In this document: positions 17,741 through 25,777 of the stretch, piece by piece
Numbering within the stretch: position 1 is the stretch's first letter
Layout of the letters: every line of letters begins with the position of its first letter
Assembly (NCBI GenBank): GCA_903932045.1
Contig: CAIZES010000216.1
Span: 1 to 60,363, forward strand
Direction of reading: 5' to 3'
DNA from: an uncultured Silvanigrella sp.
GTDB taxonomy: Bacteria; Bdellovibrionota_B; Oligoflexia; Silvanigrellales; Silvanigrellaceae
DNA: 60,363 nt
Made by a program: the position numbers and the translations under genes
Notes under the pieces: model-generated
What the model saw: only the letters and a program-made list of their open reading frames with translations
Databases searched by the model: none
What the model was told of the DNA's origin: nothing

Positions 17741-18229
17741 ATGAGTGACACGATTCCGATAACGCCCGAAGGCTACGAACGCATCCGCGAAGAACTCAAA
17801 CGTTTGAAAACAATTGAGCGCCCGAGCGTCATCCAAGAAATTGCAGAAGCCCGCGCACTAGGCGATCTTTCTGAGAATGCTGAGTACCATTCTGCTCGCG
17901 AAAAACAGGGATTCATTGAATCTCGCATTTCCGATCTCGACTCCAAGCTTGCAAGACTCAACGTTATTGTGCCACCTCAAAAAGGTATACCTGAAGCGGT
18001 CGTTTTCGGTTCTTACGTCCGCCTGCGCGATGTCACCGACGGTCAGCATGCCGCAGATCAACGATATCGCATTGTTGGCGACCTCGAGGCAGATGTCAAA
18101 AACAATTCTATTTCGCTTTCAAGCCCTATAGCACGCTCACTTATCAACAAACACGTCGGCGACGTTGTTTCCGTTATTCTTCCTCGCGGCGAAAAGGAAT
18201 ACGAAATCATAGCAATTTCGTACGAATAA
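17741..18229 (+). CDS. greA: Transcription elongation factor GreA
   Basis: GreA rescues backtracked RNA polymerase by promoting cleavage of the nascent RNA 3' end. The 162-aa protein has the N-terminal coiled coil, with the family signature EARALGDLSENAEYHSAREKQ (about 30-50) carrying the tip acidic residues. The C-terminal FKBP-like domain contains VVFGSYVRLRDV and the final GDVVSVILPRGEKEYEIIAI segment. ATG 17741 is chosen because GGAGG lies just upstream and because MSDTIPITPEGYERIREEL matches the usual GreA start. Confidence 0.95.
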   Translation: MSDTIPITPEGYERIREELKRLKTIERPSVIQEIAEARALGDLSENAEYHSAREKQGFIESRISDLDSKLARLNVIVPPQKGIPEAVVFGSYVRLRDVTDGQHAADQRYRIVGDLEADVKNNSISLSSPIARSLINKHVGDVVSVILPRGEKEYEIIAISYE

Positions 18230-18352
18230 TTTCTCAATTCCACAATGATTCACAATTGGTGTCGAGAGAATTTAAAGTTTCTCAACTCATCGTCATTTTC
18301 AGAATGGAAATGGCCCGAATTTGCGAGCAGGGTTAGGGACAACTGAACCATC

Positions 18353-19078
18353 CTAGCGATCTCCCTCTGTACTTGTTTGCCACGTCATCCCAAGCTGAAG
18401 TAGAGCCCCCTTTGCAGCAATATCAAGCTTCTCAAGTGCACTTGTTTTTTGAGACCCAAAAGTGCAGACACTGCGAATACCAACGCACTGAATACTCAGA
18501 AATCGATAACCCAATGCAACCGAAAAAGCCGTATTGCCTTCCGAGAATAAATCGAGTTGACCAAGTATTGCTGCGGAATGCGGAATTGCAGCAAGCAACT
18601 GCTCACTTCCATCGTTCAAACAAGTTTTCATCCACGGAAAAGTTGTTCCTGTATACTGCCCCATTAATACAAAACGCTGTGCTTCGGAAAAACTCTTCAC
18701 TACGCCAAACGTCATTGAGGGAAAGGAAAAACTAGGACCTGCCCGAAACCCACGCCCCCCACAACCCATAGCATCATTTCCCCCAACATCCGACCAGTCG
18801 TGATAAAAAGCAACATCAGTACCAACTACGCCGCCAATTCCACGAATAAACTGAAAATGAAATGCATAGCGCAACACCAGCCCCGGAGAAAAACTCCACT
18901 TTGCAGCATTCTTCACTCCACCGGCCTCATGGATATCCCACTCTATTTGCTGAACAGACGAGAGAAGGCTAACATTACCCCCGGGCCGGAAAGTAATGGA
19001 TTCAGAAGGCCCAAAGGCAAACGCACATGGAACGCACATGAGGGACGACAAAATGGCTATCCAAATTTCTTTACGCAT
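18353..19078 (-). CDS. Predicted secreted or outer-membrane protein, unknown
   Basis: About 241 aa with a clear cleavable signal peptide (MRKEIWIAILSSLMC, cleavage likely after the Ala in CAFAF). The mature part is rich in Gly, Phe and Ser with alternating hydrophobic residues (for example VLRYAFHFQFIRGIGGVVG and TAFSVALGYRFLSI). It ends near LQLGMTWQTS, compatible with a small outer-membrane beta-barrel. ATG 19078 has GAGGG five bases upstream; the frame is open further upstream. Its 5' end overlaps that of the divergent membrane-protein gene. I recognise no family. Confidence 0.65.
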   Translation of the reverse strand: MRKEIWIAILSSLMCVPCAFAFGPSESITFRPGGNVSLLSSVQQIEWDIHEAGGVKNAAKWSFSPGLVLRYAFHFQFIRGIGGVVGTDVAFYHDWSDVGGNDAMGCGGRGFRAGPSFSFPSMTFGVVKSFSEAQRFVLMGQYTGTTFPWMKTCLNDGSEQLLAAIPHSAAILGQLDLFSEGNTAFSVALGYRFLSIQCVGIRSVCTFGSQKTSALEKLDIAAKGALLQLGMTWQTSTEGDR

Positions 19079-19607
19079 CAACCCTCGCATTCCGCGCACA
19101 AAAATCTCTGTGCGAAATATAGCTTCCGACATGTTTCTTGCAATTCCAATTCTTGCAATCGCTTTGGACACCAACATTTTGCAGTCGGTCAACCGCGTAG
19201 GAATGACCGCTGGAACGTGTTACCTTCTCGCAACACTCTCCACGCCCCTACGCCGTTACCTATGGTGCGAAATGGTCGTAATCCTTTTCTATCCTGCTTC
19301 ATCCACCATACTCTTGGCAACATGCTTCTTCTTTTTGCGTCTTTGGAAAGAAGCCAAACTCCAAAGAGGCTCAGACGAGCGAAGTCGAACAGGAATTCTA
19401 ACGGATTTAGGCTTTCGCCTCCAGGCAATGAATCCAACGCCCCCAACCTGGGCGCTGATATCAGCAATCGCAGCCTGGCTTTCTGAACTCATCACCCGTC
19501 TTTGGGGTATTTCAGGCATTTCTTGGATTCCCTTCTGGTTATTTGCCACCACCATGGTGTCAGTGCTAACCTCTAGCCTGAAGACTGAGGAAAAGAGAAA
19601 CTCATGA
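19053..19607 (+). CDS. Small membrane protein of unknown function
   Basis: About 184 aa with a basic N-terminus and probably four hydrophobic segments: MFLAIPILAIALDTN, TAGTCYLLATL, EMVVILFYPASSTILLATCFFFL and a C-terminal SGISWIPFWLFATTMVSVL. The ATG at 19053 has a GAGGG nine bases upstream, but other starts are possible (for example 19131). The stop overlaps the start of the next gene by 4 bp, which supports it being real and co-translated. Function unknown; membrane location is predicted from hydrophobicity. Confidence 0.55.
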   Translation: MAIQISLRINPRIPRTKISVRNIASDMFLAIPILAIALDTNILQSVNRVGMTAGTCYLLATLSTPLRRYLWCEMVVILFYPASSTILLATCFFFLRLWKEAKLQRGSDERSRTGILTDLGFRLQAMNPTPPTWALISAIAAWLSELITRLWGISGISWIPFWLFATTMVSVLTSSLKTEEKRNS

Positions 19608-20704
19608 ATAACACAGGCATCCGGCTAGGAAGATCTCAAGTTTTCGTAATCGGATTCATTTCATTTTTTATTATTATTTTGCTGCTTTTGCGCATCATAC
19701 TCATTCCAATTCTTATTGCATTCCTTATTGCATTCGTTCTAGATCCACTCATTTCTAAAGTGGAAAAGCACGGAGTGAAACGTTGGGCCACATCGTTCGC
19801 CGTTGTTATTTTGGGTTGTTTTCTAGTCATACTTGCAGCCTGGATTCTTCTGCCCATTTTGTTTGATCAGCTTCAAACTCTGTTTTCACAATTCCCTGCT
19901 TTCAAAAAACACGCCGAGGAACGATGGCTACCCATCATCTTGGAAACGAGTAAACAGTTTTTCGGCACCCATACGCGAGAAGACACTGAGTCAAAACTCC
20001 GTGAAATTCTTTCGTCGTCTTTTTTTCCACAACCCGAAGCACTTCTCTCGGGAATTTCCAAAGGAACCCAAAAAGTTGCTTTCTGGGTTCTTGAAGTGGT
20101 GATCACCCCAATTATTACGTTCTTTGTTCTCAAGAACGTTCCAGAGATGATGCAAAAAGTACGCAGCGCAATTCCCTTAGACGTGCGCGAAAAATACTCA
20201 CCTGTCGTGCGCGAATTCAATAACACACTCCACAACGTTTTACTTGGGCAGGTTCTTACGGTCACATTGCTCAGCATATTATACTCAACTGCCTTCACAT
20301 TCGCCGGTATGCCGCTCGGGTTTGCTGTAGGATTTATCACAGGAATCGTCCGTCTCATTCCTTATATGGACATCGTTATTGGCGGTTCCCTTGCGATATT
20401 TGTTCTCATCACTCACACTCCAATTGCAACATCCGTCATTGTTGCCTCGGGCGCTAGCTTTGCCGCCATCCAAATTCTCGACATGTTTCTGCTCACTCCC
20501 CGAATTTTGGGAAAGTTTTCGGGAATTCATCCACTCCTTATCGTACTAGCTGTTCTTTGTTTTGGCGACTGGCTTGGATTCTTGGGAGTTCTACTCGCAA
20601 TTCCCCTGGCAGCAATAGCTCGCGTGGCAATAACTTCTCTGCTGAACGAATATCAGCAGTCTGATTTTTTCAGAAACGGAAAGCATGTCAAAACAATGGA
20701 ATGA
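19604..20704 (+). CDS. AI-2E family transporter / PerM-like membrane protein
   Basis: A 366-aa polytopic membrane protein of the PF01594 (AI-2E/PerM) family. Paired N-terminal helices (about 10-45 and 60-90) are followed by a cytoplasmic helical region (about 90-155) and then further helices. Conserved family segments are FVLDPLISKVEKHGVKRW, GFITGIVRLIPYMDIVIGG and LLTPRILGKFSGIHPLLIVLAVLCFGDWLG. Members include a quorum-signal exporter and Na+/H+ antiporters, so the substrate cannot be read from the family name. It overlaps the upstream gene by 4 bp and the sigma-factor gene by 20 bp, implying one transcript. Confidence 0.88.
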   Translation: MNNTGIRLGRSQVFVIGFISFFIIILLLLRIILIPILIAFLIAFVLDPLISKVEKHGVKRWATSFAVVILGCFLVILAAWILLPILFDQLQTLFSQFPAFKKHAEERWLPIILETSKQFFGTHTREDTESKLREILSSSFFPQPEALLSGISKGTQKVAFWVLEVVITPIITFFVLKNVPEMMQKVRSAIPLDVREKYSPVVREFNNTLHNVLLGQVLTVTLLSILYSTAFTFAGMPLGFAVGFITGIVRLIPYMDIVIGGSLAIFVLITHTPIATSVIVASGASFAAIQILDMFLLTPRILGKFSGIHPLLIVLAVLCFGDWLGFLGVLLAIPLAAIARVAITSLLNEYQQSDFFRNGKHVKTME

Positions 20705-21305
20705 CCTCTTTATTGAGGCCACAAAACCACACTGGGATGCAATGCTGCGCTTTGCGCACTCACTGGCACCATCCCATATGGAAGCCGAAGATATTCATCA
20801 AAGCGCTCTCCTAAAGGCACTCAAGGCATTTCCCAACTTTGTTCAAGAAAAATCCAAGCTGGCTCTGCCCAATCAATCGTCTCACGAACCTCCACCCGAA
20901 CTCTCGGGTGTGGCTTTGTCCCAAAATGCACATCTGCGCAACTGGCTCATGAAAATTGTAAAAAACACTTGGCTCGATTCCATGCCCATGTATCGCCGCC
21001 TGGTTCTCGACAACGATGGCAACATTCTTGGCAATGTGTCGGTTGACCCCATTGAGTTTGGCGAACTCGAAAGTGGAAAAAAGCAACTGCTTTCTGAGGA
21101 AGAACGCCAATTCTGGGAGTCCGCCCTAGATGATGAATGGTTGACAAAAATCAACACACTCAACAGTCGGCAAAAAAGTGCTCTCTTTTTGGCAGCTCAC
21201 GATTACAGTTACAAAGAAATCTCTGAAATTCTGGATATTCCGACCGGAACTGTTATGAGCACACTTTCTCGTACAATTCAGAAGCTCAAGAAAACGTCAA
21301 ATTAA
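20685..21305 (+). CDS. ECF-type RNA polymerase sigma factor
   Basis: A 206-aa sigma-70-family protein with only regions 2 and 4. Region 2 includes AEDIHQSALLKALKAF (about 34-49) and a WLMKIVKNTWLD segment (about 86-97). Region 4 is the helix-turn-helix near the end (LNSRQKSALFLAAHDYSYKEISEIL, then PTGTVMSTLSRTIQKLKK). The region between them is longer than usual. It overlaps the transporter gene by 20 bp and is followed 59 bp later by a gene for a single-pass membrane protein that could be its anti-sigma factor. Regulon and signal are unknown. Confidence 0.85.
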   Translation: MSKQWNDLFIEATKPHWDAMLRFAHSLAPSHMEAEDIHQSALLKALKAFPNFVQEKSKLALPNQSSHEPPPELSGVALSQNAHLRNWLMKIVKNTWLDSMPMYRRLVLDNDGNILGNVSVDPIEFGELESGKKQLLSEEERQFWESALDDEWLTKINTLNSRQKSALFLAAHDYSYKEISEILDIPTGTVMSTLSRTIQKLKKTSN

Positions 21306-21364
21306 GTGCTTCCATGGAATAAAGAGCCCCTCCTCTCCGTATTGTGGACGGGAGTGAAATTTGT

Positions 21365-22075
21365 ATGAATTATTCTTTGAACAACAAGAACAACTGGAAA
21401 TCACAAATTGCACACCATTTCGGTAACTTCCATCTTTCACCAGAAAGATCCCTCGAACTCGAAACACTCCTTCGAAACACCGACCTTCACATCACAGAGG
21501 GCCCCACAAAGGCTTCGCTGTTTACTTTAGCTTTACAGCGCCTGCACCAATCGGGAATAGGATACGCTGCCGCGGCGCTTGCTGCAGCTGCTCTCACATT
21601 TGCAATAGTTGACACATCTACTCAAGGGAAAGACTCTATCGAAGAACTCGCAAGCGTGGCTACCAAACCCTATCCACCAGATTTCGACTTGGAAGGCGAC
21701 GCCACTGCGTTTCAAGCCATTATGCAAGAACTCATGCCCAACGAAACCTTTACTGCAGAAATTCCCAAACAAATCCAGGCTAAGTTTGCTCCCGCAGCTG
21801 GACGCTTCTTCACATGGGGCGGCGAATCGGGCGTACGCATCAATCTGGTGAGCAACAATTCAGGCACAGGACTCCAAAACGGCGCAGCTCTTTATATTGT
21901 AAGACTTCCTAAACACGCCGTTAAACAGTTCCCACTTGAAAAAACAACAAAAAAAATCAAGGGTATCGCCGGCAAAGACAAAAGCGTCAAGGCGTGGCGC
22001 GATGGTAGGTATGGTTTCGCACTTGTTCAATATGTCGCCATAAATGAAGGTAACCCTTCCGTAGAAGAACCCTGA
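21365..22075 (+). CDS. Single-pass membrane protein, candidate anti-sigma factor
   Basis: A 236-aa product with a cytoplasmic-type N-terminus of about 60 residues, one alanine-rich membrane helix (about 64-82, GYAAAALAAAALTFAIV) and a periplasmic domain of about 150 residues. This topology and the position directly after an ECF sigma gene are typical of anti-sigma factors. The zinc-binding HxxxCxxC motif of the common ZAS type is absent, and I see no recognisable sigma-binding domain, so the role is inferred from context. The start is ATG 21365 with GGGAG about ten bases upstream. Confidence 0.6.
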   Translation: MNYSLNNKNNWKSQIAHHFGNFHLSPERSLELETLLRNTDLHITEGPTKASLFTLALQRLHQSGIGYAAAALAAAALTFAIVDTSTQGKDSIEELASVATKPYPPDFDLEGDATAFQAIMQELMPNETFTAEIPKQIQAKFAPAAGRFFTWGGESGVRINLVSNNSGTGLQNGAALYIVRLPKHAVKQFPLEKTTKKIKGIAGKDKSVKAWRDGRYGFALVQYVAINEGNPSVEEP

Positions 22076-22110
22076 ACCAGCGATCCTCACATCAGCCTGA
22101 GGAACTCGAA

Positions 22111-22773
22111 ATGAGCAGAAATCCTGATCCAGCCCCTACAAAATTCCGCCCCACAGCACTCGACTACCAAATCCAGCACAAACAACGCCTCTCGTGGATG
22201 CCTTGGCTCTTCAGTTCCCTCAAACCCAAACATCTCGAATGGGCTATTCCTTGGCAGGAACAAATTCAACAGAAACTTGTTGCGCTAGAAACGGTGACAA
22301 TTGAGAGTGCGTGTTTTGTGGCGCCTACTGCTCATATTTTTGGTGAGCCCGGGCGCACTGTTGAAATACAAAGCGGAACCAATGTTGCCGCTGATGTGTT
22401 TATTCACGGCCCTGTTACCATAGGCAAAAATGTTGGAATTAATGCGCGCGTTTCTATAGATGGCGGAGCAAACGGAGTTGTTATTGGAAATGACACACGC
22501 ATTGCAACTGGAACAGCTATTTATGCATTCAATCACCTTACCGAACCTGACCGACTCGTACGAGACCAGCCTGTTCGTTCACAGGGAATCCGTATTGGTT
22601 GCGACGTTTGGATTGGCGCAAATGTCAACATCACTGACGGCGTTACCATAGGAGATCACGCGGTCATTGCCATGGGCGCTGTTGTTACAAAAGATGTACC
22701 AGAGTGGGCCATTGTAGCCGGTGTCCCAGCGAAAATGATTGGCGACAGACGCACTCAAAAATCAAATTCTTAG
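22111..22773 (+). CDS. Hexapeptide-repeat acyltransferase (maltose O-acetyltransferase-like)
   Basis: A 220-aa left-handed beta-helix acyltransferase. The C-terminal signature is strong: IRIGCDVWIGANVNITDGV, then IGDHAVIAMGAVVTKDVPEWAIVAGVPAKMIG, as in the LacA/Maa/WbbJ group of acetyl-CoA-dependent O-acetyltransferases. The catalytic-type histidine is expected in YAFNHLTEP at about residues 145-153. The N-terminal ~60 residues are not part of the repeat. The acceptor sugar is unknown; nearby galactokinase and glycosyltransferase genes suggest a surface carbohydrate. Its stop codon overlaps that of the convergent PLP-enzyme gene. Confidence 0.85.
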   Translation: MSRNPDPAPTKFRPTALDYQIQHKQRLSWMPWLFSSLKPKHLEWAIPWQEQIQQKLVALETVTIESACFVAPTAHIFGEPGRTVEIQSGTNVAADVFIHGPVTIGKNVGINARVSIDGGANGVVIGNDTRIATGTAIYAFNHLTEPDRLVRDQPVRSQGIRIGCDVWIGANVNITDGVTIGDHAVIAMGAVVTKDVPEWAIVAGVPAKMIGDRRTQKSNS

Positions 22774-24035
22774 CGTTTCTTTGTGGATGCCCGAATGGCT
22801 CTTTCCAAATCGGCAATAACATCCTGAGGATCTTCTAACCCAACAGACAAACGAATAAGACCATCGGTAATTCCTGAATGTTCTTGCTGTTCTGGTTCAA
22901 TTTCCGAGTGTGTCATGGTTTTGGGATGTTCAATCAAAGTTTCGGTGCCACCTAAGCTTACTGCCAAGCGACAAAGCTTTACGGCATTCAAAAGTTTAAA
23001 TGCCCGGGCCTTTCCGCCCTTCACTTCAAACGAAATCAAAGAGCCATCGCCCGTGCACTGCTTCTGAAGAATTTTAGCTTGTTCCGATCCTTTTGCGAAA
23101 AATCCCGGATAATAAATTTTTTCGATTTCTTTATTTTTCGCCAAATATGCAGCTACAATTGCAGCATTTTGAGCTTGCGTTGTCATGCGTACTTTAAGCG
23201 TTTCCAAACTGCGCAGCATAAGCCAACTTGTAAACGGTGCGCTCATGGTGCCCAAAAAACTACGATAGCCTTTCACAGGAGCCATAAGTTCTTTGTCGCC
23301 AACCACAGCGCCAGCAATGAGATCGCTGTGCCCACCAATGAATTTTGTGGCAGAATAAATAGAAAGATCAGCCCCCAGTTGAACTGGTTTCTGAAAAACC
23401 GGCCCCAACAAAGTATTGTCGACACAGAAAACAATATTGCGCTTAAACTTCTTTTCCAAAGCCCGACGTTCTTTGTTTACAGCTTCAATATCTGTCATTG
23501 TAAGAGTGGGATTTGAAGGGGTTTCAACAAAAATCATTTTGAGCTTAGGATCACGAACAGCACGCAGCGCGGTTACAGGCGCGGTTGCGTCTATGGGGAT
23601 GACGCGAATTCCAAACTCTTTCAAAATTTCTGTAAAAAAGTGACTTGTTCCACCATAAATAGGAATGGTATATGCAATAGAATCGCCGGGTTTACAATGA
23701 GCAAGAACCACAGTACTGATAGCTGCCATTCCCGATGCAAAAACAGCCGCATCACCAGCTTCCTCCCAAACAGCCAAACGAGTTTCCAATATTTCAAGCT
23801 CAGGGTTATTCAAACGGCTGTAAATAAGACCAGGAACTTTTTTTGCCTTCTTTTTTCCGAGTGCAATAGCAAAAAATTCTTCGCCGTCCTCGGCAGTTTT
23901 AAACATAAAAGTACTTGTTAAAAACAATGGCGGCTTAACCGCCCCCTCCGACCACCAAGGGTTATAACCTAGGCCCATCATGTGGGTTTCCGGCGATTCC
24001 TTGTGAACAACTTTGTGAACAATTTTCTTGGTCAT
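22770..24035 (-). CDS. Cys/Met metabolism PLP-dependent enzyme (cystathionine gamma-synthase/lyase type)
   Basis: The 421-aa enzyme belongs to the trans-sulfuration PLP family. Landmarks are KPPLFLTSTF near the N-terminus, YSRLNNPELEILE, AAVFASGMAAIST, DNTLLGPVFQKPVQLGADLSIYSATK with the PLP lysine at about K231, and the C-terminal SLGGTETLIEHP...RLSVGLEDPQD. The residue equivalent to the methionine gamma-lyase active-site Cys is Gly (YGGTSHF), so a gamma-synthase or gamma-lyase on cystathionine or homocysteine precursors is more likely than methionine gamma-lyase. ATG 24035 is preceded by AGGAG; a longer open frame runs into galK and is not used. Confidence 0.87.
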   Translation of the reverse strand: MTKKIVHKVVHKESPETHMMGLGYNPWWSEGAVKPPLFLTSTFMFKTAEDGEEFFAIALGKKKAKKVPGLIYSRLNNPELEILETRLAVWEEAGDAAVFASGMAAISTVVLAHCKPGDSIAYTIPIYGGTSHFFTEILKEFGIRVIPIDATAPVTALRAVRDPKLKMIFVETPSNPTLTMTDIEAVNKERRALEKKFKRNIVFCVDNTLLGPVFQKPVQLGADLSIYSATKFIGGHSDLIAGAVVGDKELMAPVKGYRSFLGTMSAPFTSWLMLRSLETLKVRMTTQAQNAAIVAAYLAKNKEIEKIYYPGFFAKGSEQAKILQKQCTGDGSLISFEVKGGKARAFKLLNAVKLCRLAVSLGGTETLIEHPKTMTHSEIEPEQQEHSGITDGLIRLSVGLEDPQDVIADLERAIRASTKKR

Positions 24036-24064
24036 GGTCTTTCTGCTCCTATTCAAAACAAAAA

Positions 24065-25498
24065 CTAGAGAATCGAAATGCGAAGTCCGTCTTGAGGTTG
24101 CGACACAATAAGATTGGGATGACAACCCGTCTTGCGCGAATATGGGTTCATACCATCTTTAAAGGTTTCAACAAACCTGTCCAGAATAGAATTATGAACA
24201 AGCTGAACCGTGCTTCCACCAAAGCCCCCTCCGGTCATACGAGGGCCTAAAATAGAGGGAACACGCAACGAAATTGCACGAGCCAAATTTTGCGCCGTTG
24301 TTCGAGCAATTTCACAGGCCGCATCGAGTTCAGAACACGAAACCTCATAATCAAAAGACAGACTCCGATGACTTTCTTGCAACGCCGCATCAAGCATTTC
24401 CAACTCTCCTTGAGCCAATGCCGCCATCGCTTGTTCCACACGCACGTTCTCGAAAATCGCATGAGCAGCCCGACGCACCAAAATGGCTGATTCCGAAGTT
24501 GTTACTCCACGATCCACAAAAATATCGTTCAACACTTTTGCAACATCGGATTGATGAGCGTTGTCTCGCGCTATGCAAAACGTGGCTTTAAACAAACAAC
24601 GTTCACTGTACTCACCCAACGACAAACACGATCCGTTCCTATGTGCGTTCAATAAATCCAAAGCTTTTTCACATGCCCTTCTGCGTTGATTGTATTCGGA
24701 ATTTGCAAGAGAATGACTGACTCCCGTGTGAAATGCGACTGCACTATATTGTTCAAATTTATGATGCGCCTGAATCTGTTTCACATTTGCTTTTTGAAAA
24801 GAAGGAAATTCAACAAAATCGATACTTGTAAAGTGCCCTCCCTTGGAACACATAACGGCAAGCTGATCCATCAACCCACACTTTGTTCCCGAAAAACCAT
24901 GCTCAACGCTCATGGCCATTTTCGAAATTTCGTACGCAGAAATATGCTTACCAAAAGCAAAACAAAAAGAAGAAATAAGGCCGGTACACAAAGCAGCAGA
25001 CGAACTCAAGCCCGAGCCAACAGGCAACTTAGAATTGATTGATATCGCCACCACAGAATCTTCGGGCAGTTGAATTTTGCCTTTGGTGCCGTCCCAAAAA
25101 ACAACGAGAGAACCCAACACGTACCTAGCCCACGAAGTTCTTATTTCAGACGTCATTAACTCACTGTCGTCAGCATTCGATGCAAGCATTCCACGGCGCA
25201 ACAAATGATCACGAATCTCATTTTCGCCAACCACAAAAACATCGGAAAACGCATCAGAGCCAATAACAAAAAATGCCCCAGATTGCTCCTTTGAAAAATC
25301 TAAGAACCCCGCCCTAGGCGCTATGCGTACCCGGATGCTAACACCCATTCCAATTGCAAAAGGAAGAACCTTGCCTCCGTTGTAGTCGGTATGCTCGCCA
25401 ATAAGATTCACCCGACCTGGAGCAAAAATCTCGAATTGTGCCGGCAGCGAATCAAACGCACCAAGAAAACTGGTGCGAGCTTCAGAAATCATATGCAT
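24065..25498 (-). CDS. galK: Galactokinase
   Basis: GalK phosphorylates alpha-D-galactose to galactose-1-phosphate, the first committed step of the Leloir pathway. The three GHMP-kinase motifs are present: FAPGRVNLIGEHTDYNGG (substrate binding), LPVGSGLSSSAALCTG (ATP binding) and MTGGGFGGSTVQLV near the C-terminus. The catalytic Asp sits in GTKCGLMDQLAV. At 477 aa it is longer than the usual roughly 390, mainly through extra sequence between the N-terminal motif and motif 2. The start is ambiguous between ATG 25498 and ATG 25492, both just after GGGAGG. No galT or galE lies in the window. Confidence 0.92.
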   Translation of the reverse strand: MHMISEARTSFLGAFDSLPAQFEIFAPGRVNLIGEHTDYNGGKVLPFAIGMGVSIRVRIAPRAGFLDFSKEQSGAFFVIGSDAFSDVFVVGENEIRDHLLRRGMLASNADDSELMTSEIRTSWARYVLGSLVVFWDGTKGKIQLPEDSVVAISINSKLPVGSGLSSSAALCTGLISSFCFAFGKHISAYEISKMAMSVEHGFSGTKCGLMDQLAVMCSKGGHFTSIDFVEFPSFQKANVKQIQAHHKFEQYSAVAFHTGVSHSLANSEYNQRRRACEKALDLLNAHRNGSCLSLGEYSERCLFKATFCIARDNAHQSDVAKVLNDIFVDRGVTTSESAILVRRAAHAIFENVRVEQAMAALAQGELEMLDAALQESHRSLSFDYEVSCSELDAACEIARTTAQNLARAISLRVPSILGPRMTGGGFGGSTVQLVHNSILDRFVETFKDGMNPYSRKTGCHPNLIVSQPQDGLRISIL

Positions 25499-25777
25499 AA
25501 AACCTCCCGCAAGAACCATGAACTCAACTTTGTAAGTGTAACGTAGCCATAACTCTAGCCGTACGCCTATGACTTAGCAACCGTTCAAGGGCTCCACCGA
25601 TGCCCGTGTTAACCCCACAAATGAAGGGCCCCCTTTGGCTCCACCCCTCTCTTTTAACTCTTTTATTACAAATACTTAAAGACTTTTTTTTGCTAATATA
25701 CAATTTCTGAGGTTCAGTTTTCGGAAAAAAAGACCGACAGTTCTGTTGGAAGAGGAATTCCATTCGGGAGAAGCGTC
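25499..25777. other. Divergent intergenic region between galK and the Ig-like lipoprotein gene
   Basis: The stretch is AT-rich in its middle (25655-25710, including a run of eight T) and must hold the promoters of both genes. CTTAAA followed 16 bp later by TATACA (near 25674-25701) is a weak plus-strand promoter candidate. I see no gene or strong palindrome here. Confidence 0.4.

Noticed and set aside
19604-20704. Autoinducer-2 export as the function of the AI-2E family protein
   Set aside because: The family name covers several activities and no luxS or lsr gene is in the window.
22770-24035. Methionine gamma-lyase as the name of the PLP enzyme
   Set aside because: The active-site cysteine position is Gly (YGGT), which fits cystathionine enzymes better; only a family-level call is made.
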